From Archaeoglobus sp. JdFR-27 (GTDB lineage Archaea; Halobacteriota; Archaeoglobi; Archaeoglobales; Archaeoglobaceae): a DNA stretch of 64,000 nt. Within the stretch, counting starts at the first letter, position 1. Each line of letters opens with the position of its first letter. Positions 1 to 9,718 of this stretch are shown here, piece by piece. The stretch covers positions 62,001-126,000 of the forward strand of contig MTMO01000034.1 of the NCBI GenBank assembly GCA_002011235.1, in the 5' to 3' direction. The position numbers and the translations under genes were made by a program. The notes beneath the pieces were generated by a model. That model saw nothing but the letters and a program-made list of their open reading frames with translations, was not told the origin of the DNA and did no database searches.

Positions 1-1
1 A

Positions 2-523
2 AATTATACAAATTATGCAATCTTCCCCGCATACCTGATCGAATGCGATGACGTTACAACCCTCAAACGGGAGTTAAGAAAGGCAGAAAAGTCATGGATA
101 ATTGGAGTGAAATCCTCTGAAATATCTGTGTTGAGAGAGGCGATCTCGAGGAAAAAGGTAGATATTCTCCTTGATTCTGTGCAGAACAGGATCGATTACG
201 TTGCATTAAAATTGGCAAGTGAAAAGGATGTTGCTGTCGAGTTATCGTTTTCAAAGTTTCTTGGAGTCAAAGGAACAAAAAGAATGAGATTGTTTGAACA
301 TGCAGGGGATGTGATATCAATGGCAAAAAAGCTTTCAACCCCACTTGTACTTTCATCTGCTGCATCAAACTTTTTTGAAATGCGATCTCTTCGGCAGATA
401 GAGGATTTTTTCAGGTTTTTGGGAGCTGATTTCGATTCATGTTTGGCAAATGTAAGAAAAATCATCAGAAGATACTTCGATGATAGCTATATTCTTGATG
501 GTCTGGAGTATGATTCAGGGTGA
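2..523 (+). CDS. rnp3: RNase P protein component 3 (p30/Rpp30), 5'-truncated
   Basis: This is the C-terminal part of the archaeal RNase P p30 subunit, which helps the RNA enzyme remove 5' leaders from pre-tRNAs. The frame is open to the window edge from base 2, so the gene starts outside; the GTG at 107 is internal. Family features seen are the VDILLDS and DYVALKLA segments of the PHP-like TIM barrel, followed by VELSFSKFL and a late helix pair (LRQIEDFFRFLGAD). The full family is about 200-240 residues, so roughly a quarter is missing. It ends before the convergent oadB gene. Confidence 0.85.
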   Translation, partial: NYTNYAIFPAYLIECDDVTTLKRELRKAEKSWIIGVKSSEISVLREAISRKKVDILLDSVQNRIDYVALKLASEKDVAVELSFSKFLGVKGTKRMRLFEHAGDVISMAKKLSTPLVLSSAASNFFEMRSLRQIEDFFRFLGADFDSCLANVRKIIRRYFDDSYILDGLEYDSG

Positions 524-616
524 TTCAGGGTAATCTCGGATAATCCCATGCTGAATAAAATCTGTAAACAATGATCACAAAAAAGACAAAATAGAAGAAT
601 AGAGGATGGAGGATAA

Positions 617-1729
617 TTAGATAAGAAAATGGATAAGAATCCCTGCAGCCATAGCGGATCCAATTACCCCAGCAACATTCGGCCCCATTGCATGCATTAG
701 CAAATGATTCTCCGGATCTTCGCTTAGAGCAAGCTTCTGAACAACCCTCGCAGACATCGGCACGGCAGAAACGCCAGCAGCCCCTATCATCGGATTTACT
801 TTTTCTTTCACAAATAAATTCATCAGTTTCGCGAGGATAACCCCTCCAGCCGTTGCCGTCGCAAATGCAACAATACCCAAAATCAAAATTAGGAGAGTTT
901 TTGGGTGAAGAAAGCTCTCAGCCTTCATGGTTGCGCCAACAGTTAGTCCAAGGATTATCGTCATGATGTTGAGCATTTCCTCACTCGCACCCTTTGCAAG
1001 CCTATCAGTCACTCCACTTTCTCTAAAAAGATTTCCTGCCATGAGCATTCCAATCAACGGCAAAGCCTTTGGAACGAGCAGACCTGAAACCACTATTGTG
1101 ACAATTGGAAAGATTATTTTCTCCTTTCTTGAAACCTTTCGAAGGGTCTTCATCCTTATCCTTCTTTCTTCCTTCGTTGTTAGAGCTTTGATTACTGGTG
1201 GCTGGATTAAAGGCACCAGAGACATGTAGCTGTAGGCAGCAACGGCTGTCGCTGCGAGTATATGGGGGGCAAGGATTGTTGTCGTATAAATCGTTGTTGG
1301 GCCATCAGCACCTCCAATAATTCCGATGGATGCTGCTTCTTGCGGTGAGAATCCGAGAATTAGGGCAAAGATCAATGCGAGGAATATGCCTATTTGAGCT
1401 GCTGCTCCGAGAAGAAAGGTTTTTGGGTCAGCAATGAGGGGACCGAAGTCAGTCAGAGCCCCCAAACCGAGGAAAATGAGCAATGGAACTATCTCTGTTC
1501 CAATCAGATAGTTAAGAAAAAGTGCAAGTATCCCTCCCATTTCTCCAAGATCTGCTATTCCACCTTTTGGGATATTAGCGAGGATTGCACCAAGACCAAT
1601 TGGTACCAAGAGCAGAGGCTCCATTTTCTTTTCGATTCCGAGATATATCAGCCCCCCTCCTATAAGGAGCATGAATACCTCACCAGGGGTGATGGAAACC
1701 AGCCCTGTCACTTCTAAAAAATCGAACAA
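617..1729 (-). CDS. oadB: Na+-translocating decarboxylase beta subunit (OadB/MmdB type)
   Basis: Integral membrane subunit of a biotin-dependent sodium-pumping decarboxylase (oxaloacetate or methylmalonyl-CoA). It decarboxylates carboxybiotin and exports Na+. The 370-residue protein is almost wholly hydrophobic and carries the family motif GGADGPTT around residues 139-146, whose Asp is part of the Na+ path. The start is TTG, 3-4 bases after GAGGTGAT. It is the last gene of a unit with the biotin carrier and gamma subunit. The carboxyltransferase (alpha) subunit is not in the window, so the substrate cannot be assigned. Confidence 0.9.
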   Translation of the reverse strand: MFDFLEVTGLVSITPGEVFMLLIGGGLIYLGIEKKMEPLLLVPIGLGAILANIPKGGIADLGEMGGILALFLNYLIGTEIVPLLIFLGLGALTDFGPLIADPKTFLLGAAAQIGIFLALIFALILGFSPQEAASIGIIGGADGPTTIYTTTILAPHILAATAVAAYSYMSLVPLIQPPVIKALTTKEERRIRMKTLRKVSRKEKIIFPIVTIVVSGLLVPKALPLIGMLMAGNLFRESGVTDRLAKGASEEMLNIMTIILGLTVGATMKAESFLHPKTLLILILGIVAFATATAGGVILAKLMNLFVKEKVNPMIGAAGVSAVPMSARVVQKLALSEDPENHLLMHAMGPNVAGVIGSAMAAGILIHFLI

Positions 1730-1758
1730 GCAATCACCTCTTTATCTTTTGTCATTTC

Positions 1759-2166
1759 TTATCCGATTATAGCTAGCAAATCTCCCGTCTCAACTTTTTC
1801 TCCTTTCCTGACATTCAGCTTTTTTATAACGCCGCTTGCAGGAGAGGTTATCTCGTTTTCCATCTTCATGGCCTCAAGCACAAGGATCGGATCTCCCGCC
1901 TGAACTTCATCACCCTCATTCACAAAGATTTTCACAACCGTTCCTGGAAGCATTGCATAGATACTTCCTGGCTCCACTTTCACCTTTTCTGCTCTTTCCA
2001 TCAAAACGGGTTCGACTCTTTGCGGGGCAGAAATCTTCTCTGCTACCTCTTCAATTGATACTACTGCTGATTTACCATTCAGTTCCACACGATAAATTCC
2101 ATGCCTTACTTTTTCAACTCTAACGGTGAATTCTTCCCTATCGATCGTTATTCTGAACTCCTTCAT
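1759..2166 (-). CDS. Biotin carboxyl carrier protein of the decarboxylase
   Basis: A 135-residue biotin carrier. Residues about 66-135 form a biotinyl domain with the EAMKMEN motif; Lys101 is the expected biotinylation site. The N-terminal 60 residues resemble the short leader of free-standing MmdC/OadA-C carriers. The start codon overlaps the upstream gamma-subunit stop by four bases (ATGA), which suggests coupled translation. It should carry CO2 as carboxybiotin from the soluble carboxyltransferase to OadB. It could also serve a pyruvate or acyl-CoA carboxylase. Confidence 0.9.
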   Translation of the reverse strand: MKEFRITIDREEFTVRVEKVRHGIYRVELNGKSAVVSIEEVAEKISAPQRVEPVLMERAEKVKVEPGSIYAMLPGTVVKIFVNEGDEVQAGDPILVLEAMKMENEITSPASGVIKKLNVRKGEKVETGDLLAIIG

Positions 2167-2456
2167 CCTTCCACCTGGTAAATTTTTGAATATTTTTTCC
2201 AGCCTTCAGAAGTTTGCACATCTACAACTTCTTCATAAAGTGTATGATAGAGTTGAACGGCTGAAGTGATTGCAAGCAATTCTTTTTCAGAGAATTTTCT
2301 CTCCCTTATAGGAACTTCTTCGAGCTCATATCCTTCTCTTTTGCTTTGTATTATCCCCATCAACCACATAAAGCCTGCTAAACAACCAAGTACGATAAAA
2401 ACACCTGTAATTCCAAGGAGTGATAGGTAGAGTCCCTGAATTATTTCCGAACTCAT
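2163..2456 (-). CDS. oadG: Decarboxylase gamma subunit (OadG-like)
   Basis: Small single-span membrane protein of 97 residues. One hydrophobic segment near residues 10-30 (LSLLGITGVFIVLGCLAGF) is followed by a charged cytoplasmic tail, as in OadG/MmdD subunits that anchor the carboxyltransferase to the beta subunit. I chose the ATG at 2456 over an upstream TTG at 2468. The conserved aromatic and charged pattern is weak, as is usual in this family, so position ahead of the biotin carrier is much of the evidence. Confidence 0.75.
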   Translation of the reverse strand: MSSEIIQGLYLSLLGITGVFIVLGCLAGFMWLMGIIQSKREGYELEEVPIRERKFSEKELLAITSAVQLYHTLYEEVVDVQTSEGWKKYSKIYQVEG

Positions 2457-2637
2457 CTCTGAACCCAAAGTTAATGGGATAATAAATTTTTCGAAGATTT
2501 ATGAATTTTTACCACTCCTCAGCGTTTGGCTTTGAAAGTTTTAAGCGAAGATCCACTTCTTTTTTAAAAAATCATGAAAATGGAAATCCACTAAATCTTT
2601 CTTATGTGTTTATTCAAAAACTTTCTAATCCTGTTTT

Positions 2638-3897
2638 CTAACCCTGTCTTATCTTTTCTAAAATCTCTCTTGCCCTGTCTACTCTGATTTTTTTCTCTTT
2701 TACGAGAATTTCAACAACTCTGTCTATTTCATTCCCTTTTGCTCCAGCTGAGATGGCTATGTTTCTGGCATGCAACGCCATATGGCCTCGCTGAATGCCC
2801 TCGGTTGCCAAAGCTCTTAAGGCTGCGAAATTCTGAGCTAGACCTACTGCAGCAATAACCCTAGAAAGCTCATCCGCGCTTTTAACTCCCAGAATCTTCA
2901 GACTCACCTTTGCAACCGGATTGACAGAGGTTGAGCCGCCAACAGTTCCAACAGCAACCGGCACCTCAATCGTTCCTACCAGATTACCATTTCTGTCTTT
3001 TTCATAGGTTGTAAGCGGTTTGTAGCCATTTATCGCTGCATATGCATGGGCTCCAGCCTCTATAGCCCTGAAATCGTTTCCTGTTGCTATAGTCACAGCG
3101 GATATGCCATTCATTATTCCTTTATTATGGGTCGCACATCTGAAAGGATCTGCAAGAGCGAAAGCATAGGCGTTCAGGATTCCTTCCACAACTTCCTCGC
3201 CTCCAATTGCATCCTTGTCAAAGATGGCATAAGCTCTGGCAAGCCTGTAGACGGCTAGGTTAGAAATTATTCTTAGATAAACTCTACCTCCGGTAATCTT
3301 CTCGATGAGGGGAGCAACAGCTTCAGCCATCGTATTCACAGCATTTGCCCCCATTGCATCTCTGACATCCACAACAAGGTGAACAATAAGCATCTCACCC
3401 TTTATAGTATTTATCACTCTTGCTTCAACATCCACACATCCGCCTCCCAGTGAGATGAGCATAGGATCTTGTTCGTTTGCCTTCTCGATAATCTCATCTC
3501 TATGGGTGAGAACCTCAAGCCTGGCAAAATACGGGTTAGTGTCGACAACCTGAATTTGGCCAATCATTCTCGGGCCGGTAGAAGAGGTTTTAAATCCTCC
3601 TTTGAATCTCGCCATTTTTGCAGCATTACTAGCTGCTGCAACAACGCTTGGCTCCTCAATAACCATTGGAATGAGATAATCCTTTCCATCAATCAGAAAA
3701 TTTGTTGCTATACCAAGAGGAAGTTCAAAAGTTCCTATAACATTTTCAATCATCCTGTTAGCAATATCCAATGGAAGACTCCCCGTCTTTGAGAGGATTT
3801 TTTCATCCTCCTCACTTAATTCAGCAAACTCAGCAACCTTTTTTAACCTCTCTTCAACGGAAAATTTGTAGAATCCTTCAATTCTCGAAGACTTCAT
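2638..3897 (-). CDS. mvaA: HMG-CoA reductase, class II (bacterial type)
   Basis: Reduces HMG-CoA to mevalonate (or runs in reverse), the committed step to archaeal isoprenoid ether lipids. The 419 residues fit the soluble class II enzymes: an [14 protein letters not shown] segment near residue 52, [11 protein letters not shown] with the catalytic region near 180-190, a GTVGGSTS cofactor segment, and a late LALHARNIA with the catalytic His. Most archaea use class I; Archaeoglobus is known for a class II enzyme of probable bacterial origin. HMG-CoA synthase lies about 10 kb away in this window, in a separate unit. Confidence 0.93.
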   Translation of the reverse strand: MKSSRIEGFYKFSVEERLKKVAEFAELSEEDEKILSKTGSLPLDIANRMIENVIGTFELPLGIATNFLIDGKDYLIPMVIEEPSVVAAASNAAKMARFKGGFKTSSTGPRMIGQIQVVDTNPYFARLEVLTHRDEIIEKANEQDPMLISLGGGCVDVEARVINTIKGEMLIVHLVVDVRDAMGANAVNTMAEAVAPLIEKITGGRVYLRIISNLAVYRLARAYAIFDKDAIGGEEVVEGILNAYAFALADPFRCATHNKGIMNGISAVTIATGNDFRAIEAGAHAYAAINGYKPLTTYEKDRNGNLVGTIEVPVAVGTVGGSTSVNPVAKVSLKILGVKSADELSRVIAAVGLAQNFAALRALATEGIQRGHMALHARNIAISAGAKGNEIDRVVEILVKEKKIRVDRAREILEKIRQG

Positions 3898-4006
3898 GGG
3901 ATTAAGTTAAAACCGGATGATTTAAAATTTTCCCATTATAATTTTGGATGTTAAAGTACAACTCTACTGAGAATAGTTTAGTTAAATCACCCTGCTCAGC
4001 TCATAC

Positions 4007-6346
4007 TCAGCTTATAAATTCCTTTGTAATCTTATCTATTTCCATTCGCTTTATGTAACGGATTCCTGGTATCAATGAAATTGCTAAAACGACAAATACT
4101 AAAACTACCGTTATCACATAGGTCCTTGGGTAAATTACAAGAGGGAGATGGTAGAGTTCACTTTCGAATGATAAAAAGTAGAGTTTTGCAAGTCCATAGG
4201 CAAGCGGAAGTCCAGCAACAACCCCCACCAAACCGATTATCATGTTCTCGATGAACAGAGTTATGGAGACCTCCTTTGCCGTATAACCAATCATTCTGAG
4301 CGTGGCGATTTCTCTGCTTCTCTCCAGCAGATTTACCGTTGTTGTGTTGAAAATCGACGCAAAGCCAAGGGAAGCTCCGAATAATAGGGAGAAGAATATG
4401 AATACATAAAAGAAACCCATGAGTTGCATCATGTCCTCTTTGTACCCCTCTATGGTATCAACTCTAAGAACCCGCTCATCATCTTCCAGTTTGCTTTTAA
4501 CCCTTTCCAAATCTGAGTCTTCAACCGAAATTATAACCTGATTGAATCCATCTATTCCCAGCATTCTCTGAAGTTCCTCAAGGCTTGCAAATGCTACTGG
4601 AGAAAGGACTATTTCAACAACATCGTAGACCAAGACACTCTTCTTACCTTTTTCAGTCAAAATGCTTATTCTTTCACCTTTTACTATACTGAGGTTTTTC
4701 GCCATTGACTGGGGAAAGAGGATACCCTTTGGTGGCATGAGATGGATGCGTCCTTCACCATCGAAAACCCGGTATAGGTCTTGATTTGGCATCCCCATAA
4801 GGCTTACTGCCTTCGTCTCCCCTCCCTTTTCGATGAGAAAATAGCCGCTAAGAACCGGGTAAGCTTCGCTCACACCCTTTATCTTTTTGACATTCTCAAG
4901 AAAGTCCTGGGATTGGTATCCTACAAGCCTCACGTCAAGATCGTAGTTCAATGCTTTGTTGAACATCAGATCCATCGTGAAATCGACCGCATCGACGAAA
5001 ACCATTGAAACCATTATCAACATCAGGCTCGCCACAACACTGAAAATTGAGTAGGCAGTCCTCTTTTTATTTCTGAAAAGGTTTCTGATGGAGAATTTCA
5101 TCAGCATCGATGCACGTGTTGAAACCTTCAGGAATCTTTCTAAGTACCTCTCAAATATGGACTCTTTCTTCGTCTCCACGATCCCGCGCATCACGTGGGC
5201 TATTTCGAGCTTTGAAGCACTCCTCGCTGCTAAAAAACCGGAGACGATCGGGGTAAAGGAGGCCAAAAAGCCTGCAACGATAACGTCATAGTGTGGTTTT
5301 GCGATTGAATAGGGAAGATTGAGAATGGCCGTGTATTCTTTTGTGAGGATTACCGCTATGGCATAACCAGCAGCATTTCCACCAATACCAGCGAGGATTG
5401 CAATTACCAAAGGATGTTTGAGGTAATGAAGCAACACTTCCCTCCTTGAAATTCCCAAAGCCATCATAACGGCCATGTTGCCTATCTGCTCTTTAACAAG
5501 CCTTGTCTGAAGAACATAAACGGCAAAAATGGATATTAGAAGGAAAAATGATGGAAAAAGGAAAGCTAGCTGTCTAAAACCTTCGAGATCGAGCTGTAGA
5601 AGTTTTTTGCTCGGCTGATTCTCTCCTGTATAGAAATTCAAGATGTTGTACCCCTTCAGCTTGTAGAGACACCTCGAAAGAATCTCTTCGCTATCCGCAT
5701 AACTCTGAACTCTTACCTTAACTTCATTTACTCTATCTCCAAAGATCTCTTTCAACGTTTGCTCAGGGACAAAAGCTATACCAAGCGTTCTGGGGGTGGT
5801 GAAGTACTCTCCTTCCTCAACGATCCAAATGAATTCCGGACTGTAAACCAATCCGCTAACTCTCAAATTGAGGTCTTTGCCATTAACCTTAACTTTAACA
5901 AAGTCGCCTACTGAGATACCGTGATAGTCTGCGAATTTCTTCAGCAAAAGGATGGATCTCGAGTTTTTAGGAAAGTAACTCCCTTCCACGAAATACAGCT
6001 TATTTATTTTTGGTTTCTCTGGAAGAGATATTAGGTAAAGCCTTATCTCCGATTGCTCTGTCTCCATCGATGCTTTTACCTTCAGCCTTCCTTCTGCTTC
6101 AAGAACTCCGTCTATCTTTTTGATTTCTCTAATAACCTCTGATGGAGCACTTACCACAGTTATAGATACATCTTCAAACTCAGATTCTTCGTAAAAGGTG
6201 TTGTAGGTCTCTTTAAGGTTGAGATAAGACATGTAGAATGATGAGAAGAGCATAACTCCTAAAAAGACTATGAAGGTAACTGCAAAGAACATCCCCTTTT
6301 TAGCTTTTATGTCCCTGAAAACCTTCAGATTAAGCAGAGAAACCAT
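4007..6346 (-). CDS. ABC transporter permease, MacB/FtsX type
   Basis: A 779-residue membrane protein built like two FtsX/MacB halves. It has an N-terminal helix (residues about 18-38), a large extracytoplasmic domain (about 40-255), three helices near 260-375, then a second helix, a second extracytoplasmic domain and a final three-helix bundle. Such permeases do not form a classic channel; they couple cytoplasmic ATP hydrolysis to extracellular work or lipoprotein/peptide release. The start follows AAGGAGAT. It is the last gene of the TetR-led operon and pairs with the ATPase just upstream. Confidence 0.88.
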   Translation of the reverse strand: MVSLLNLKVFRDIKAKKGMFFAVTFIVFLGVMLFSSFYMSYLNLKETYNTFYEESEFEDVSITVVSAPSEVIREIKKIDGVLEAEGRLKVKASMETEQSEIRLYLISLPEKPKINKLYFVEGSYFPKNSRSILLLKKFADYHGISVGDFVKVKVNGKDLNLRVSGLVYSPEFIWIVEEGEYFTTPRTLGIAFVPEQTLKEIFGDRVNEVKVRVQSYADSEEILSRCLYKLKGYNILNFYTGENQPSKKLLQLDLEGFRQLAFLFPSFFLLISIFAVYVLQTRLVKEQIGNMAVMMALGISRREVLLHYLKHPLVIAILAGIGGNAAGYAIAVILTKEYTAILNLPYSIAKPHYDVIVAGFLASFTPIVSGFLAARSASKLEIAHVMRGIVETKKESIFERYLERFLKVSTRASMLMKFSIRNLFRNKKRTAYSIFSVVASLMLIMVSMVFVDAVDFTMDLMFNKALNYDLDVRLVGYQSQDFLENVKKIKGVSEAYPVLSGYFLIEKGGETKAVSLMGMPNQDLYRVFDGEGRIHLMPPKGILFPQSMAKNLSIVKGERISILTEKGKKSVLVYDVVEIVLSPVAFASLEELQRMLGIDGFNQVIISVEDSDLERVKSKLEDDERVLRVDTIEGYKEDMMQLMGFFYVFIFFSLLFGASLGFASIFNTTTVNLLERSREIATLRMIGYTAKEVSITLFIENMIIGLVGVVAGLPLAYGLAKLYFLSFESELYHLPLVIYPRTYVITVVLVFVVLAISLIPGIRYIKRMEIDKITKEFIS

Positions 6347-6374
6347 TTTTATCTCCTTAAAAGATAATCAAAAA

Positions 6375-7136
6375 CTACCACTCTAGTTCATCTGGATCCA
6401 GAGGGCTCTCGTTCTCAACGACTTTCTCAACCTCTCCGTCCTTGAGGTAAACCACCTTATCCGCTATCTCAGATATAATGCTGTTATGGGTAACGAGGAT
6501 GACCGTCTTTTTCTCCTTTAAGTTTATGTCTCTCATGACTCCGAGCACCTTCTTGCCCGTTTTGAAATCTAAACTTCCAGTCGGTTCATCAGCCAAGATG
6601 AGAGGTGGATTCTTTACAAGTGCCCTAGCAATTGCAACCCTCTGCTGCTCTCCACCGCTGAGCTCAGATGGAAAGTGGTTTGCCCTGTCGAGTAGGCCTA
6701 CTATTTCAAGCACCTCGTCCACATTTCTTGGATTCTCAACTAGTTCTGCTGCAAGCAAAACGTTCTCTTTTGCTGTTAAAGTTGGAATGAGGTTGAAGAA
6801 CTGAAAAATGTAGCCGATGTTTCTTCGCCTATGGTAGGTCATCCCTACCTCATCAAGCTTTGAAACATCACTTCCATTGAAGATGATTCTTCCTTTTGTG
6901 GGATTATCAATACCTCCTATCACGTTCAGCAGGGTTGTTTTTCCACAGCCGGAGGGGCCAAGAACAACAACAAACTCACCTTGATCTATCTCTAGATTTA
7001 TCCCTCTGAGTGCTACAACATCTACTGCCCCCATTTTGTAAATCTTCCATACATCTTCAAGGACGAGTATTGGGCTTTCTGGAGCTTTTTTGGTTTTTTT
7101 GGTTTTTGTGATTTTTTGAGTCTTTCCACCTTTCAT
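6375..7136 (-). CDS. ABC transporter ATP-binding protein, LolD/MacB type
   Basis: ATPase partner of the downstream FtsX-like permease. Visible motifs are Walker A (GPSGCGKTT), the Q-loop (YIFQFFNLIPTL), the signature LSGGEQQR, Walker B (LILADEPTGSLD) and the H-loop (ILVTHN), all typical of the LolD/MacB subfamily. The start is uncertain. An ATG at 7202 would overlap the upstream gene by 40 bases and lacks a ribosome site; I prefer the ATG at 7136. Either start leaves an unusual lysine/threonine-rich leader before the domain begins at ILVLEDVWKIYK. Confidence 0.88.
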   Translation of the reverse strand: MKGGKTQKITKTKKTKKAPESPILVLEDVWKIYKMGAVDVVALRGINLEIDQGEFVVVLGPSGCGKTTLLNVIGGIDNPTKGRIIFNGSDVSKLDEVGMTYHRRRNIGYIFQFFNLIPTLTAKENVLLAAELVENPRNVDEVLEIVGLLDRANHFPSELSGGEQQRVAIARALVKNPPLILADEPTGSLDFKTGKKVLGVMRDINLKEKKTVILVTHNSIISEIADKVVYLKDGEVEKVVENESPLDPDELEW

Positions 7137-7162
7137 ATCCTTACCCTTTTGTTTATCTTTTG

Positions 7163-8653
7163 TCACTCCTTCTTTTGTCCCCTTCTCCTTTTGAAGATCC
7201 ATAACAGAGCAACGCCTATGACTATAACCACTGCGAACAAGTAGATTTCTCCACCACCCTCTTCAAAGACATAAAGCGAGAATTCTTTTTTAACCTCGTA
7301 TCTGTCGAATTTTTGATCCATATAACTGATTACAGCCTCAATTCTCTTCTCTCCAGTACTGTCGGCAACCAGATCGAATGATGCTGTGGCAGAATCTCCA
7401 CTTTCAAGACTCCCGATGAAGTAGCTTTTCTTACCTGATATTCCTTCAGGCAGAATTAGATTGATGCTTACAGCCTTTGCATCTTGCTTTCCACTGTTTT
7501 CCAGCTGAAGAGAGAGCTTAAAGCGAGTTCCTGTTGTGAGTGTTTGAGGAGAGGTAAAAACACCTGCCACATCCAGGCTTATCTTGCCCCTTTCGGAAAC
7601 GAACACGTTAAAATTCTCAAGAACTGTCTTTTCTCCATTATGTTCATAAAATACTTGAACCTCAAATGGAAAGACTCCGGTTTTATTACCACTTTTAAGA
7701 GTAAAAGAGACCGTTTTTATCTCCTTCTTTTTGAGTGTGCCCAGCAGTTTTTCTGTTTCACCTTGGAAACCTTCAGCCATTCCAAGCTTCACTCTGACAT
7801 TTCTAGCCTCATCGAATCCAGTATTTTCAACTGCAAGATTTAACGTGAAATCCATATCCGGATACACTCTTTCAGGTGTGGTTTTATCCACAGAAATCAC
7901 TATCTCTGGTCTTCCAATAACGTTCAAGGAGAGAGGAATCGTATCTGTCGCTAAATCTCCAAAATCGTCCATATAACTTATCTCAACTGGGATCTCGTAA
8001 ACTCCGATCTCAAGTGAACTATCTGTGGTAAGGGTGAAGTTAAGGATTCTTTCCTCACTTGCGTCCCACTCTTTAAAGTAGAATTTGCTCACATCACTTA
8101 CAATACCTTTCGGAGTTTTAAGGTAGATCTTGACATCTCTAGCCTTTCCACCGTTGTTCTTGATCTTTATGCTGAATTCTTTTTTGCTCGAAGGCTCAAT
8201 TTCAACGCTCCCCACAACTGAAAATGATGGTTTATCGGAAACCTTGAGAACGATCACATTCCGGATTGAGTCGCTTCCATTCGCCCTAACATTTACACTT
8301 AACTCATAAAATCCCGATTTCTCAGCTCGTAACTTTAGCTCAGCTGACGCTGTTCCTTGCGGAACTCCACCGAGATTGAGGTAGAGGTATAAGACTTCTT
8401 TACCATTTTCAATTATCGCAAGCCCTTCTTCCCTTTCGTTAATGAACAGCTCAACGTTCGTAACACCACTTCCAAGATTCGTCACGTAAAGCTGGAGAAC
8501 AAATTCGCCGGTGGAGGGATTAGCGGGAATCGTTTTGTAGGTAAGGCTGAGTGGAGATGCTGACGAAATCTGGATCAACAGCACTAGACACAAACCTAAG
8601 AGAGTGATTTTGATTATTCTCCTAAATTTAAATCTAACTCCTTTTCCTTTCAT
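7163..8653 (-). CDS. Surface protein with repeated CARDB-like beta domains, C-terminal anchor
   Basis: A 496-residue exported protein. A basic N-terminus leads into a signal segment (residues about 15-32), then several Ig-like domains of CARDB/COG1361 character with recurring patterns such as VENTGFDEARNV and LENSGKQDAKAV, then a C-terminal membrane helix followed by KRRRGQKK. It is probably displayed outside the membrane and held by the C-terminal helix. The ATG overlaps the tetR stop by four bases and follows GGAGG. Its place between a TetR repressor and a MacB/FtsX-like ABC pair suggests an extracytoplasmic partner of that system. No enzyme motif is seen. Confidence 0.75.
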   Translation of the reverse strand: MKGKGVRFKFRRIIKITLLGLCLVLLIQISSASPLSLTYKTIPANPSTGEFVLQLYVTNLGSGVTNVELFINEREEGLAIIENGKEVLYLYLNLGGVPQGTASAELKLRAEKSGFYELSVNVRANGSDSIRNVIVLKVSDKPSFSVVGSVEIEPSSKKEFSIKIKNNGGKARDVKIYLKTPKGIVSDVSKFYFKEWDASEERILNFTLTTDSSLEIGVYEIPVEISYMDDFGDLATDTIPLSLNVIGRPEIVISVDKTTPERVYPDMDFTLNLAVENTGFDEARNVRVKLGMAEGFQGETEKLLGTLKKKEIKTVSFTLKSGNKTGVFPFEVQVFYEHNGEKTVLENFNVFVSERGKISLDVAGVFTSPQTLTTGTRFKLSLQLENSGKQDAKAVSINLILPEGISGKKSYFIGSLESGDSATASFDLVADSTGEKRIEAVISYMDQKFDRYEVKKEFSLYVFEEGGGEIYLFAVVIVIGVALLWIFKRRRGQKKE

Positions 8654-9198
8654 TTCTCTAACCTCCTTTCTGTCTTCCTTTCTAACCTCCTGCAATCTAT
8701 GAATTCTAAAACTATTTTCTTGTATTCTACTATATCTTCGATGTTGAAAAGGTAATGGTAAAGAGAGAGACCGTCTAACATTGCACTTATCAATAAGGCC
8801 GTTTTCTCAGGCTCTTTTATCCCTTCTTTAACAAACAGCGGATTAATAACCTGTTCCATAATTTCTTTAAAAAGTTCTCTGAATCTTTCAAACCTCTTTC
8901 TTTTTGCTATTACCTCTGCAACATACATTGAAAACTCTAAAAGAGGTTTTCTTCCAGTAAGAGTGCTGAAACCAAGATCAATGAGATCTGAAATTGATTC
9001 AATCTCTCCCTCGATCAGGAATTTTCTTGTTCCGTAAATTGCCACTTCTTCAACCAGATTATCTTTGTTTTTGAAGTGGTAGAAGATCAGGCTTTTTGAG
9101 ACTCCGGCCTTGTTTGCTATTTCCTCAACGGTAACCTCGTATGGGGGCTTTGACATGTACAGCTGGAACGCTGAATCGAGAATTCTCTCCTTTACCAT
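8650..9198 (-). CDS. TetR family transcriptional regulator
   Basis: A 182-residue one-component repressor. The N-terminal HTH spans residues about 1-50, with VTVEEIANKAGVSKSLIFYHFKNKDNL as a classic TetR recognition unit (written here only as the family hallmark AGVSKSLIFYHF), followed by an all-helical ligand domain. I chose the ATG at 9198 because the TTG at 9219 would place translation through the operator at 9201-9218. It is first in an operon with the surface protein and ABC genes and is probably autoregulated. The ligand is unknown; such modules often sense small hydrophobic compounds. Confidence 0.9.
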   Translation of the reverse strand: MVKERILDSAFQLYMSKPPYEVTVEEIANKAGVSKSLIFYHFKNKDNLVEEVAIYGTRKFLIEGEIESISDLIDLGFSTLTGRKPLLEFSMYVAEVIAKRKRFERFRELFKEIMEQVINPLFVKEGIKEPEKTALLISAMLDGLSLYHYLFNIEDIVEYKKIVLEFIDCRRLERKTERRLEK

Positions 9199-9200
9199 TA

Positions 9201-9218
9201 TGACTGACTGGTCAGTCA
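9201..9218. promoter_or_regulatory. TetR operator
   Basis: TGACTGACTGGTCAGTCA is an inverted repeat with perfect 8-base arms around two central bases. It lies two bases upstream of the tetR ATG, and TGAC/GTCA arms are typical of TetR operators. Binding here would block transcription of the whole tetR-surface protein-ABC operon. Confidence 0.85.
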
Positions 9219-9718
9219 AATACTTATAGTTTGTGGATTAAGTCATCATGGGGATAGAATAAAAGCTGAAAAATCCAAAATCCAAGCTCTTGTTTACTTA
9301 GGGTCCGGTTTTTATTCTGGTTTGCACGTTTTACAACTTCTTTAATCTGTTTCTTTCTGCTTTCTTCTTGCTTTGCTCTCTCTACTCAATGGATATAGGC
9401 AAGCTGGTATGAACCGGCAAAATTGTGGAAGTTGGTATTTATCATCTATTAAGTCTTTTCCTCTCCCTAGAAGTTAAATGGGGGTTCAATGATGATTTAA
9501 CGATTGACTAAATTTCTGATTCGTCTGGTTTAATTCAACAAAGATCTCTTATATCCAATCTCTTTTTCTTTTTACAATTTACTTTTCCACCTCTCTATTA
9601 TGTTATTTAATTTAACTTATTTCAAAATGAAAGTTAGTATAATGGTGAGACTAACCCCCCAAGCTTAATCACTTGAGTTGGGAAAAGCTTTTATTTGAGA
9701 ATTTCACCCTTTCGAAAG
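9219..9718. other. Intergenic region without recognised gene
   Basis: About 500 AT-rich bases between the divergent tetR operon and the zinc-ribbon gene. No ORF with a family signature is seen. A 6-base inverted repeat (GTTAGT at 9633, ACTAAC at 9650) lies about 65 bases before the downstream start and could be an operator. The bases ATGATGA and CTGA near 9488-9515 resemble C/D boxes, but the spacing is wrong for a guide RNA. Confidence 0.5.

Noticed and set aside
9488..9515. Possible C/D-box guide RNA (ATGATGA ... CTGA)
   Set aside because: Only about 20 bases separate the boxes, with no internal D'/C' pair, and no terminal stem.
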